Shown here piece by piece: positions 7,710 to 15,508 of a stretch of DNA of 32,388 nt. The notes beneath the pieces were generated by a model. It ran no database searches and had not been told where the DNA came from. It saw only the letters and a list, made by a program, of their open reading frames with translations. The translations under genes and the position numbers were made by a program. Where the stretch lies: NCBI GenBank assembly GCA_025356175.1, contig JANXUP010000208.1:1-32388 (forward strand), written 5' to 3'. The stretch's first letter is position 1, and each line of letters begins with the position of its first letter. The DNA is from Sphingomonadaceae bacterium (GTDB lineage: Bacteria; Pseudomonadota; Alphaproteobacteria; Sphingomonadales; Sphingomonadaceae).

Positions 7710-8762
7710 ATGCTTGCGCGCCTGCCCCGCCCCCTTGCGATCCTCGTCGCCGCCTTGTTTCTGGGCGCTTGTGCGTGGTGCCTGACGACCCCGCCGGGCA
7801 AGGTCACCAAGGCGGCCAAGGGCCACTATACCGACATGATGCTGTTTCGCGACATTGTGGCGCAAGTGCAGGCGGGTAAAGACTATTACCACGCCGCAAC
7901 CGATTTGCAGCGGGTCCACCACTACCCCACCCGCCCGTTCGTGACCGTGCGCGAACCCACGCTTTATCTGGCTGCTGCCGAACTCGGCTGGCCATGGTTG
8001 AACGAGGCGGAGAAGGTTCTCGCCGGTCTGATCATCCTGGTTTGGCTGCTCGCGCTGCCGCCGCCGGTTATGTGGCTGGAAAAGCTGGCGGCCGCCGGCT
8101 GCGTCGCGGTCGCCTGCCTCGCCCCGGTTGCGGAAAGCCTCACCCCGATGAGCGAAGCCTGGTGCGGCTTGCTGCTCACGCTGGCGCTGGGGCTAACGGT
8201 GTGGCGCCGGAGCCGCTGGTGGATGCCGGTCGTCGTGATCGCTGCCGCGCTGGCGCTGCGCGAACTTGCCCTGCCGTTCTTGCTGCTCGCCGCCATGTTC
8301 GCGTTGTGGGAACGGCGCTGGAAGGAACTGGCCGCGTGGGGAACTGTCCTCGCGCTGTTTGCCGCAGGTTTGGCCTGGCATGCGTGGAATGTCGCCGCGG
8401 TTGCGCTGCCGGGAGATATGTATTCGCCCGGATGGGCTGGCGGCCTGGGCCTGCGCGCCGTGCTGCTTGCGTTGGCCAACACCACTCTGCTGCACTCGCT
8501 GCCGATGCAATATGCGCTGGCAATCTCGCTGCTCCCGGCACTCGGCTGGCTGGCGCTTGATGGCCGCAGCGGGCGTTTTGCCGTGCTGCTGCTGTTCGGT
8601 TACGCGCTGATGATTGCGCTCTTTTCACGGAGCGACAATTTCTATTGGGGTTTCACGATGGTCCCGGCTTGGTTCGCCGGACTAGCGCTCGTCCCTCGTG
8701 CAGCAATCCAGCTGACCCGCGCGATCACTCACCCTGCCCGGCGATCGCCCCCGGCTCATTAG
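7710..8762 (+). CDS. multi-pass membrane protein, GT-C glycosyltransferase-like
   Basis: This 350-residue, very hydrophobic protein has roughly nine transmembrane helices. After helix 1 comes a periplasmic loop with 'MLFRDIVAQV', 'GKDYY' and 'HYPTRPFVTVREPT'. An acidic residue in the first extracytoplasmic loop (Asp in LFRD) and this tyrosine/arginine-rich loop resemble GT-C type lipid-linked sugar transferases. I cannot name a specific family. The start at 7710 has AGGCGG just upstream. A 6-bp GC-rich hairpin at 7677-7692 (GCGCGG/CCGCGC) lies between the DUF1501 stop and this gene, so cotranscription with the pair is possible but not certain. The last 38 bases overlap the end of the convergent peptidase gene. 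Confidence 0.7.
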   Translation: MLARLPRPLAILVAALFLGACAWCLTTPPGKVTKAAKGHYTDMMLFRDIVAQVQAGKDYYHAATDLQRVHHYPTRPFVTVREPTLYLAAAELGWPWLNEAEKVLAGLIILVWLLALPPPVMWLEKLAAAGCVAVACLAPVAESLTPMSEAWCGLLLTLALGLTVWRRSRWWMPVVVIAAALALRELALPFLLLAAMFALWERRWKELAAWGTVLALFAAGLAWHAWNVAAVALPGDMYSPGWAGGLGLRAVLLALANTTLLHSLPMQYALAISLLPALGWLALDGRSGRFAVLLLFGYALMIALFSRSDNFYWGFTMVPAWFAGLALVPRAAIQLTRAITHPARRSPPAH

Positions 8763-10068
8763 CCACCACGGTCAGCACCGCAGCCCATACGGCGACATTC
8801 TGTTCGAGCTGCACCGGATCGACCTTGTCGAGCGTATCGTCAGGCGTGTGGTGCAGGTCAAAATAGCGGGTGCCGTCCTGATTGAGGTCAATCACCGCGA
8901 GCTTCTGCGCCGCGATCACCGGTTCGACATCGGTCCCGCCACCGGCTTTGCGTTCACCCACAACGATGCCCATTGGCGCCAGCGCGGCGGCAACCTTGTC
9001 ACGCAGCGGCTTGTTGGCGGGGGCCAGGTTGAAATCGACCCGCCACACCCGGTCGGCGCCGAAATCGCTTTCCATCGCCAGCGCATGCGGTTCATTCGCA
9101 TGTGCTTTGGCATATGCCTCGCCGCCAAAGCCGCCGAGCTCTTCGCTGCCCGCCCACAGCACCCGGATCGTGCGGAGCGGCCTTCCGTCCTGCTGCGCGC
9201 GCAAGGCTGCCGCAGTGACGATGCCGCAGCCCGCCGCATTGTCGATCGCTCCGGTACCAAGGTCCCAGCTGTCGAGATGGCAGGCGACCAGCACCGGTGG
9301 GAGCGAAAGATCGCGCCCGGGCAAATCGGCAATCACGTTGCCCGAAGGCATGTTCGCTTGCGGATGGCCTTCGAGCACCAGTTGCATCGTGACCGGCTTG
9401 CCCTTGGCGGCGATGCGCGCGATGAGGTCCGCGTCTGGCGCAGAAACAGCGCCTGAAGGGATGGCCTGACCGCCAGCCGGGAAGTTGGTTCCGCCAGTGT
9501 GCGGATCGCGGTTGTGGTCGGTCCCGGCCGAGCGGATCACCGCTCCCACTGCGCCTTTGCTCGCCGCGACAGCCGGGCCTTGCCGCCGCGCGTTGCCGTA
9601 GGGCCCATAGCCCGAGCCATCCTGATTGGGCAGCATCTGGTTATCGATGAACGCGATCTTTCCGTTGAGCGATCCGGCCGGCGCAGCCTTCAGTGCATCG
9701 AGCGAGGGAAAATAGACCATTTCTGCAGTTAGCCCGCCCTTGGGGGTCGGCACCGAATTGCCCAGCGCGGTGATGTGCAGCTGCTGCGGATAAGGCCCGG
9801 TCAGCTGCGCGGTCTCAGCGCCGCGGACAAAACCGACGATCGGAAAAGTTTCGATGTGCACGTTCTTGAAGCCGAGTGCGTTAAGCCGCTGGACCGCCCA
9901 GTCCCGCGCCGCCGCTTCGCGTGGGGACCCATCGAGCCGCTGCCCGATCTCGGTGGTCAGGTCCGCGACGATATCCCACGCGGTGCCGCTACCTTGCGGC
10001 GGGGCGGCGCTGACAGCGGTGGAGACAAGCAAGGCGGAGAGCGCAGCGGCGCGGACAGTGTTTCGCAT
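8725..10068 (-). CDS. M28 family metallopeptidase (PA-domain aminopeptidase/carboxypeptidase Q-like), secreted
   Basis: Starting at ATG 10068 gives 447 residues with a Sec signal peptide (cleavage near 'VSA-AP', residue 21-22). Residues about 110-240 form a protease-associated insert. The di-zinc catalytic domain has H264 and D266 ('ACHLDSWD'), D276 in 'GAIDNAAG', the E309/E310 pair in 'AGSEELGG', D335 in 'ESDFGAD' and a C-terminal His at 406/407 in 'DLHHTPDDT'. This is the full M28 ligand set, so the enzyme is probably active. It should hydrolyse peptides in the periplasm or outside the cell. The upstream propeller gene ends 56 bases before this start on the same strand and may be cotranscribed. 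The 3' end overlaps the convergent membrane protein gene by 38 bases. Confidence 0.92.
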   Translation of the reverse strand: MRNTVRAAALSALLVSTAVSAAPPQGSGTAWDIVADLTTEIGQRLDGSPREAAARDWAVQRLNALGFKNVHIETFPIVGFVRGAETAQLTGPYPQQLHITALGNSVPTPKGGLTAEMVYFPSLDALKAAPAGSLNGKIAFIDNQMLPNQDGSGYGPYGNARRQGPAVAASKGAVGAVIRSAGTDHNRDPHTGGTNFPAGGQAIPSGAVSAPDADLIARIAAKGKPVTMQLVLEGHPQANMPSGNVIADLPGRDLSLPPVLVACHLDSWDLGTGAIDNAAGCGIVTAAALRAQQDGRPLRTIRVLWAGSEELGGFGGEAYAKAHANEPHALAMESDFGADRVWRVDFNLAPANKPLRDKVAAALAPMGIVVGERKAGGGTDVEPVIAAQKLAVIDLNQDGTRYFDLHHTPDDTLDKVDPVQLEQNVAVWAAVLTVVANEPGAIAGQGE

Positions 10069-10124
10069 ATGTTCAGGACCTAAGGTTATCGCCGAGGCTT
10101 GGCAAGCATCCCCCTTCGCACCGC

Positions 10125-11141
10125 TCAATTCGTTGGCGAAAGTACCACAATATGGAAGCTTCCCGGCTCCATCGTTCCCCGCTTAGCCGGCGGCACGGGC
10201 GCAGCGAACCGGGCTGCGGGCAGGAAGACCTGGCCGCTGGCCGGGTCCATTGCCGCCGTGCGCGCGCTCGCTTCGGTCTCGCTATCCGCCGCGGCGATGG
10301 CATTGCGGTGCACCAGACGCACTACTGACAGGCTGCCGCTCTTGCCGCACGGGACCAGGAACTGCTTGCGGACACTGTCCCAGATCACGGTGTCCGGTCC
10401 CAAACCGATGCTGACGAGCGACACCAACCGCCGCGCGCGGAGATCGACCAGCGCCGCCTTGCCGTTGGCGCATGAGCTGAGCGCAAGACCCGTGGCGGGA
10501 TCGAGCGCCAGTCCGGTCGGCCCTTCGCACCCCGGCAGCGCAATCTGCCCGGCTGCCTTGCCCGTTTTCAAGTTGGCCAACTCGATCTCACTGCCGTCTT
10601 CATTGTTTACTGCGATCAGGCTTTTGCTGACCACCACCGCCACCTCAAGTCCAGGTTTGAGCGCGATCCGCGACACTTCCTTGCGCCGGGCCAGATCGAC
10701 CACCGAGATTGCTCCGCCCTTGGCCGCCATCACGTAAACCAGGCGGTGGTCGGCCGAGAGCACCAGCGCATCCGGGTCCTCGGCCACAGTGATTGAAGCG
10801 AGCTCGGCACCGGAGGCGATGTCCAGGATCCGTAACGTGTTGTCCTTGCCGCTGGAGACAACCAGGGTATCTCCGCCGGGCACCGCTTCTACGCCGTGGC
10901 CGCCCTGGATCGCTCCGATCGAGCGGACCGAGCCGGGCTGCGCCGGATCGATCATCAGCACGTCCTTGCCGCGCGCTACCAGCAAAAGGTGATGCGCCGC
11001 GTCCCAGCTCGCAAAATCCCAGCGATCATCCGGCGCGGCAATGCTTGCAGACTTTGCGTATGGCGGCGGTGGCGGCGCGGCGAGCGTTTGCGTGGTTACC
11101 AGCAAGGCGGCGAGCGCGGCGGCGCTGAGAAGTCTGCTCAT
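10125..11141 (-). CDS. secreted YncE/YVTN-like beta-propeller protein
   Basis: With ATG 11141 the product has 338 residues and a signal peptide 'SRLLSAAALAALLVTTQTLAA' type (cleavage near residue 22). The rest is a series of about 40-residue units with hydrophobic beta strands, such as 'KDVLMIDPAQPGSV', 'NTLRILDIASGAE', 'GAISVVDLARRKEV', 'KAALVDLRARRLV'. This is the pattern of seven-bladed YncE/lactonase-like propellers. Longer 5' open frame adds non-family sequence ahead of the signal peptide. No catalytic residues can be assigned; ligand and role are unknown. It is the first gene of a possible two-gene unit with the M28 peptidase and is divergent from ettA. Confidence 0.8.
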   Translation of the reverse strand: MSRLLSAAALAALLVTTQTLAAPPPPPYAKSASIAAPDDRWDFASWDAAHHLLLVARGKDVLMIDPAQPGSVRSIGAIQGGHGVEAVPGGDTLVVSSGKDNTLRILDIASGAELASITVAEDPDALVLSADHRLVYVMAAKGGAISVVDLARRKEVSRIALKPGLEVAVVVSKSLIAVNNEDGSEIELANLKTGKAAGQIALPGCEGPTGLALDPATGLALSSCANGKAALVDLRARRLVSLVSIGLGPDTVIWDSVRKQFLVPCGKSGSLSVVRLVHRNAIAAADSETEASARTAAMDPASGQVFLPAARFAAPVPPAKRGTMEPGSFHIVVLSPTN

Positions 11142-11229
11142 GCCACAAGGTTGTAAGGCCCGGTTGGGCGATAGCAATCCGTTAAACCAGATTGGGGGCA
11201 CACCGTTCCGCACCCCCGCTTGCCCAGCG

Positions 11230-11253
11230 CCGCGCCCCCCTGTAAGGGCGCGG
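11230..11253 (+). promoter_or_regulatory. GC-rich hairpin in the ettA leader
   Basis: A perfect 8-bp inverted repeat, CCGCGCCC (11230-11237) and GGGCGCGG (11246-11253), encloses an 8-nt loop and ends 36 bases before the ettA ATG. It is followed by AAAATCTTCCCCTT rather than a clean T-run, so it is a poor intrinsic terminator as drawn. It could be a leader structure that tunes ettA expression, or part of the divergent promoter region. The structure is plain in the sequence; its role is inference. Confidence 0.45.
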
Positions 11254-11289
11254 AAAATCTTCCCCTTGTTCTATCCCCAGAGGTACCAG

Positions 11290-12963
11290 ATGGCCGCCCA
11301 GTACGCTTACGTCATGAAAGGCATGACCAAGACTTTCCCCGGCGCCCCCAAGCCGGTGCTGAGCGATATCAGCCTGCAGTTCTATCAGGGCGCGAAAATC
11401 GGCATTGTCGGCCCCAACGGCGTCGGCAAATCGACGCTGATGAAGATCATGGCGGGGATCGACACCGATTACACCGGCGAGGCTTGGCCGGGCGAATACA
11501 TCACCGTCGGTTACCTCGCGCAGGAGCCCGAGCTCGACAAGACCAAGACCGTGCTTGAAAACGTCAAGGATGGCGCGCGCGCAACCGCCGATCTGGTCGA
11601 GCGGTTCAACGCGATCTCGATGGAAATGGCCGAGCCCGACGCCGACTTCGAAAAGCTCGGCGACGAAATGAGCGAGCTGCAGGGCAAGATCGACGCGGTC
11701 GATGGCTGGACGCTCGACAACCAGCTCGAAATCGCGATGGAAGCGCTGCGCTGCCCGCCCGGCGACTGGGCGGTGGACAACCTTTCGGGCGGGGAAAAGC
11801 GCCGCATCGCGCTGACCCGACTGCTGATCCAGAAGCCCGACATCCTGCTGCTCGATGAACCGACCAACCACCTCGACGCAGAGTCGGTTGAATGGCTCGA
11901 AAACCACCTCAAGGAATACGCCGGCGCGGTGCTGATGATCACCCACGATCGCTATTTCCTCGACAACGTGGTCGGCTGGATCCTCGAACTCGATCGCGGG
12001 AAATACTTCCCGTACGAGGGCAATTATTCGACCTACCTCGAGAAGAAGGCCAAGCGGCTGGAGCAGGAAGACCGCGAGGAGAGCGGCAAATCGAAGGCGC
12101 TCAGCCGCGAACTGGAATGGATCCGCCAGACCCCGGCGGCCCGCCAGACCAAGAGCAAGGCGCGTATCCGCAAGTTTGAGGAACTGCAGAACGCGCAGGA
12201 CGGCCGGATTGCCGGCAAGGCGCAGATCGTCATCCAGGTGCCCGAACGGCTGGGCAGCAAGGTGATTGAGGCCGAAGGGCTGACCAAGGCTTACGGCGAC
12301 AAGCTCTTGTTCGAAAACCTCTCGTTCATGCTCCCGCCGGGCGGGATCGTCGGGATCATCGGCCCCAACGGCGCGGGCAAATCGACGCTGTTCCGGATCA
12401 TCACCGGGCAGGAAGCGCCCGATGAGGGCAAGCTTGAGATCGGCTCGACCGTCCACCTGGGCTTCGTCGACCAGAGCCGCGACGATCTCGATCCCAAGCA
12501 CAATGTGTGGGAAGAAATCAGCGGCGGGCACGATTTCATGACCGTCAACAAGCAGGAAACCAGCACCCGCGCCTATGTCGGCGCATTCAATTTCAAGGGC
12601 GCCGACCAGCAGAAGAACGTCGGCAAACTCTCCGGCGGTGAACGCAACCGCGTCCACATGGCCAAGATGCTCAAGCAGGGCGGCAACGTGCTGCTGCTCG
12701 ATGAGCCGACCAACGATCTCGACGTGGAAACGCTCGGAGCATTGGAAGAAGCCATCGAAAACTTCGCTGGCTGCGCAGTGGTGATCAGCCACGACCGCTT
12801 CTTCCTCGATCGCCTCGCCACGCACATCCTCGCCTTCGAAGGCAACAGCCACGTAGAATGGTTCGAAGGCAACTTTGCGGCCTATGAAGAAGACAAGCGG
12901 CGCAGACTGGGCGATGCCGCTGATCGGCCGACCAGACTCGCGTATAAGAAGCTGACGCGTTGA
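11290..12963 (+). CDS. ettA: energy-dependent translational throttle protein EttA (ABC-F ATPase)
   Basis: The start is ATG 11290 with CAGAGG upstream, giving 557 residues; Escherichia coli EttA is 555. The protein has two ABC domains and no membrane segments. Domain 1 has Walker A 'GPNGVGKST', signature 'LSGGEKRR' and Walker B 'LLLDEPTNHLD'. The inter-domain linker contains 'RELEWIRQTPAARQTKSKAR' (the PtIM region). Domain 2 has 'GPNGAGKST', 'LSGGERNR' and 'LLLDEPTNDLD'. Both catalytic glutamates are intact. EttA binds the ribosomal E site and gates entry into elongation according to ATP/ADP ratio. The frame is open for 83 codons upstream, but that part lacks family sequence and contains the leader hairpin. 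It stands alone, between divergent and downstream unrelated genes. Confidence 0.97.
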   Translation: MAAQYAYVMKGMTKTFPGAPKPVLSDISLQFYQGAKIGIVGPNGVGKSTLMKIMAGIDTDYTGEAWPGEYITVGYLAQEPELDKTKTVLENVKDGARATADLVERFNAISMEMAEPDADFEKLGDEMSELQGKIDAVDGWTLDNQLEIAMEALRCPPGDWAVDNLSGGEKRRIALTRLLIQKPDILLLDEPTNHLDAESVEWLENHLKEYAGAVLMITHDRYFLDNVVGWILELDRGKYFPYEGNYSTYLEKKAKRLEQEDREESGKSKALSRELEWIRQTPAARQTKSKARIRKFEELQNAQDGRIAGKAQIVIQVPERLGSKVIEAEGLTKAYGDKLLFENLSFMLPPGGIVGIIGPNGAGKSTLFRIITGQEAPDEGKLEIGSTVHLGFVDQSRDDLDPKHNVWEEISGGHDFMTVNKQETSTRAYVGAFNFKGADQQKNVGKLSGGERNRVHMAKMLKQGGNVLLLDEPTNDLDVETLGALEEAIENFAGCAVVISHDRFFLDRLATHILAFEGNSHVEWFEGNFAAYEEDKRRRLGDAADRPTRLAYKKLTR

Positions 12964-13086
12964 TTGCAGCCATACTTGATGAACGCAAAGCTTACCAAAC
13001 CATTCACCCTGCCGACAGCGCGACTCGCGTAACTATTGCTCCATGGTCGCCGGCGATGGTCTGGCGCGTTGGATGGAGTAACGGCA

Positions 13087-14106
13087 ATGGCCGTAAGCAA
13101 GAACAAGCAGGCACGCCGTCTGGCCGGTCTCGCGCTGGCAATTTCGGCGTTGGCAATCCCGGGCGCGGCTTGGGCCGATCCCGAAAATGGCGATCGCGGC
13201 GGCTGGCATGCACGCGGCAATGAAGGCGGCCGCGAGGCGCGCCAGCAGGATCGCGGCGACGGCGGTGGGCGCGGCCAGCAGCAGCAACAGGCAACTCCGG
13301 CACCTGCCCCGCAAGCAGCTCCGCAGGCGCAAGCCAACTGGCAGGGGCGTGCCGACCGCGGTGACCGTGGTTCGCGCGGTAACTGGAATGGCGGCAATGT
13401 CGCTCCGCAGGCAGTCCCCGCTCCGCAGCCGGCCCAACAGGGCTGGAACGGCGGCAACCGTCAGGACCGCGGTCAGGCGCAGGGCTGGAATGGCGGCAAC
13501 CGCCCGCAGCCCGATCAGGCCCGCACCTGGAATGGTGGCAATCGCCAGCAGACCGAACCGGCCCGCACTTCGAACGGTGACCGCAACCGCGATCAGCAGC
13601 CGCGCAACTGGACCGATGCTGGCCGCCAGGACCGTGACGGCGATCGCCGCCAGCGCGATGGCAACTGGAACCGTGACCGGAACGCTGGTGGCTACGTCCA
13701 GGGCGGCACCTACTATGGCACCAGCCAAGGCGCCAACCGCGACACCCGTGACTGGAACCGGCGTGACCGCGACCATGACGGTGACCGCGATGGCCAGCGG
13801 TGGAACCGGCAGTGGCGCGACAATTCGCACTACAACTGGTTCAGCTATCGCAGCAGCCACCCGTGGAACTACCGGCTGGGCAACTACTATGCGCCTTACC
13901 GGAATTACAGCTACCAGCGGCTGAGCATCGGGTTCTACCTCGACTCGCTGTTCTTCAGCCAGAACTACTGGATCGAGGATACACAGAACTACCGCCTGCC
14001 CGACGTCTACGGCCCCTATCGCTGGGTCCGATATTACGACGACGCGGTGTTGGTGGATATTTACACCGGTGAAGTGGTCGACGTAATCAACAACTTCTTC
14101 TGGTAA
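13087..14106 (+). CDS. RcnB-domain periplasmic protein with WNGGN repeats
   Basis: ATG 13087 has GGAG eight bases upstream and gives 339 residues. A basic signal peptide ends at about residue 30 ('GAAWA-DPE'). Residues about 31-240 are low-complexity, rich in Gly, Asn, Arg, Gln, Asp and Trp, with 14-residue WNGGN repeats followed by Arg/Asp-rich 'NWNRDR' segments. The C-terminal about 100 residues are Tyr/Trp-rich and end in 'RWVRYYDDAVLVDIYTGEVV', the RcnB (nickel/cobalt homeostasis) domain signature. E. coli RcnB is a small periplasmic protein affecting Ni/Co efflux. Here the long disordered arm is far larger than the domain, so metal homeostasis is only a guess. It is monocistronic, closed by a strong terminator. 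Confidence 0.82.
   Translation: MAVSKNKQARRLAGLALAISALAIPGAAWADPENGDRGGWHARGNEGGREARQQDRGDGGGRGQQQQQATPAPAPQAAPQAQANWQGRADRGDRGSRGNWNGGNVAPQAVPAPQPAQQGWNGGNRQDRGQAQGWNGGNRPQPDQARTWNGGNRQQTEPARTSNGDRNRDQQPRNWTDAGRQDRDGDRRQRDGNWNRDRNAGGYVQGGTYYGTSQGANRDTRDWNRRDRDHDGDRDGQRWNRQWRDNSHYNWFSYRSSHPWNYRLGNYYAPYRNYSYQRLSIGFYLDSLFFSQNYWIEDTQNYRLPDVYGPYRWVRYYDDAVLVDIYTGEVVDVINNFFW
13444..13611 (+). repeat. 42-nt in-frame tandem repeats encoding WNGGN units
   Basis: TGG codons starting 'WNGGN' occur at 13444, 13486 and 13528, exactly 42 bases (14 codons) apart. A fourth degenerate unit begins at 13570 with Ser in place of Trp (SNGDRN). An isolated extra unit begins at 13384. The third bases vary between copies, so this is an old protein-level repeat, not a recent slippage tract. 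Confidence 0.85.
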
Positions 14107-14130
14107 GCCCCTGGAACGACCGAATGAACG

Positions 14131-14158
14131 GGCCGTCGCAGCAATGCGGCGGCCTTTT
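14131..14158 (+). terminator. Rho-independent terminator after the RcnB-like gene
   Basis: A 10-bp stem, GGCCGTCGCA (14131-14140) with TGCGGCGGCC (14145-14154), has a single G-U pair and a GCAA tetraloop. TTTTCC follows directly. It starts 24 bases after the stop codon. Read leftward there is no T-run, so it acts only for the rightward gene. Confidence 0.9.
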
Positions 14159-14160
14159 CC

Positions 14161-14724
14161 TCATTTAAGGAACGGGATCATCCGGCGCAGTGTGCCGTCG
14201 TGGTCAACGAATTGGTGCTTGAGCGCGCCCGCAACGTGAAGACCCAACAGCGCGACGATGAGCCAGCCGAGTGTGCTGTGCAGATCATTGAATGTACCGG
14301 CGGTGGCCTTATTCAGGGTAACCGGAAGGGCGGGAACTTCGAACAGCCCAAAAATGCTTACCGGCTTGCCTTTTGAGGCAGCCGAAACGAAGGCCCAGCC
14401 GGTCAGTGGCAGAGCAAGCATCAAGATATAGAACAGCCAATGGGTCACTTTGGCCAACGCAGTCTCCCAGGCCTTGAGCGTTTCGATCATCGGCGGCGGT
14501 CGGTGCATCAGCCGCCAGGCGATACGCGCCAGGGTGAGCGCCAGAACCGAGATCCCCACCGCCTTGTGCAGCGCCATGATGGCCGCACGATCTGGCTTTG
14601 GCAGATCTTCAGAGAACCATGCACCCAAGACGTTTCCGACGATCAACAGCGCGATCAGCCAATGAAAGAGCATGGCCCCGCGCGAATAGCGGGCAGCGGC
14701 GGTTTCGATTGTTTCCATGCGCAT
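14161..14724 (-). CDS. cytochrome b561 family protein
   Basis: Starting at ATG 14724 gives 187 residues; ATG 14718 is an equal alternative, and neither has a clear SD. There are four transmembrane helices. Counting from the second Met, conserved histidines are H19 ('MLFHWL', helix 1), H51 ('ALHKAVG', helix 2), H93 ('VTHWLFY', helix 3), H147 ('DLHSTLGW') and H161 ('LLGLHVAGALKH', helix 4). These are the heme b ligands of the bacterial b561/CybB family, which oxidises quinol or passes electrons to superoxide or periplasmic partners. Helix 2 contains the family 'ARIAWRL' motif. It is leftward, between a terminator and the divergent oxygenase gene. GC looks slightly lower than that of its neighbours. 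Confidence 0.92.
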   Translation of the reverse strand: MRMETIETAAARYSRGAMLFHWLIALLIVGNVLGAWFSEDLPKPDRAAIMALHKAVGISVLALTLARIAWRLMHRPPPMIETLKAWETALAKVTHWLFYILMLALPLTGWAFVSAASKGKPVSIFGLFEVPALPVTLNKATAGTFNDLHSTLGWLIVALLGLHVAGALKHQFVDHDGTLRRMIPFLK

Positions 14725-14822
14725 TTGCTGGCGCAAAGCGGCACTGCGAGCAAGCCCGAACTTGCCCGATCATGACACGCTTCTCACTTGCCCTGCCCCG
14801 TCAATCTTTTAGAGCCGGTGGC

Positions 14823-15497
14823 ATGAGCAACTACGACACCGCCCCCAACCCGGACAAAGTGGCCCTGCTTCGAACCGGCGCGCACGCCCGTCGCCGGCTC
14901 GACGCGAATCCGCTTGCGCGGCGGGTCGAAACCGATGCCGCTGAAATCTGGACTGTCCCCGATTTCATGGGCGCCGACGAATGCGCCGATCTGGTCGCAA
15001 TGATCGACCGCACGTGCCAGCCGTCAGAAGTGTTCGACCACGGCTATGCCGAAGTCTGGCGGACCAGCCATTCGGGCAACGTCGACCGGAGCAATCCCTT
15101 CGTCCATATGCTCGAAAGCCGGATCGACGCGCTGCTCGGCATTCCGCACGCTTACGGCGAAACCATGCAAGGTCAGCGCTATCAGGTTGGCCAGGAATTC
15201 AAGTACCACCTCGACCTGTTCTGGACCAAAGCGGATTACTGGAAGAAGGAATCGAAGCAAGGCGGGCAACGTTCGATCACCGCGATGTGCTTCCTCAACG
15301 ACGTCGATGCCGGCGGCGATACTGCCTTCACCGAAATCGGCATCTCGGTCCCGCCAGAACGGGGCAAGTTGTTGGTCTGGAATAATCATACGCCGACCGG
15401 ACAGCCTAACGAAAAGACCATGCACGCTGGTACGCCGGTGATCGAAGGGACGAAATACATCATCACCAAATGGTATCGTACGCGCAAATGGGGCTGA
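14823..15497 (+). CDS. prolyl-4-hydroxylase-like 2OG-Fe(II) oxygenase
   Basis: I use ATG 14823 (224 residues); ATG 14772 is in frame but neither has a strong SD. The C-terminal P4Hc domain has the HxD iron ligands H129 and D131 ('KYHLDLFW'), the distal ligand H201 ('TMHAGTPVI') and the 2-oxoglutarate-binding K211 ('GTKYIITKW'). All four catalytic residues are present, so it should be an active dioxygenase. The spacing and 'MHAGxPV...K' ending match the prolyl 4-hydroxylase alpha-subunit type rather than AlkB or PHYH types. There is no signal peptide, so a cytoplasmic protein substrate is likely. It is followed within a few bases by the DUF885 gene, suggesting an operon. The hydroxylated substrate is unknown. 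Confidence 0.92.
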   Translation: MSNYDTAPNPDKVALLRTGAHARRRLDANPLARRVETDAAEIWTVPDFMGADECADLVAMIDRTCQPSEVFDHGYAEVWRTSHSGNVDRSNPFVHMLESRIDALLGIPHAYGETMQGQRYQVGQEFKYHLDLFWTKADYWKKESKQGGQRSITAMCFLNDVDAGGDTAFTEIGISVPPERGKLLVWNNHTPTGQPNEKTMHAGTPVIEGTKYIITKWYRTRKWG

Positions 15498-15508
15498 ACT
15501 TTGGTCCA

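Noticed and set aside
11041..11289. 83-codon N-terminal extension of EttA
   Set aside because: The extension lacks family sequence, contains the leader hairpin and overlaps the divergent propeller gene's start; ATG 11290 gives the normal length.
11182..12852. Long leftward open frame (556 codons) opposite ettA
   Set aside because: It mirrors the strongly conserved EttA frame; high GC3 leaves the antisense frame open. No family motif, and its composition (Val/Leu/Asp/His-rich) is typical of such shadows.
13033..13860. Leftward 275-codon frame with repeated Val/Ala/Thr runs, membrane-protein-like
   Set aside because: It is antisense to the RcnB-like repeats; the hydrophobic repeats are the complement of the Asn/Arg/Asp/Gly-rich codons. 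The sense gene has SD, signal peptide and terminator.
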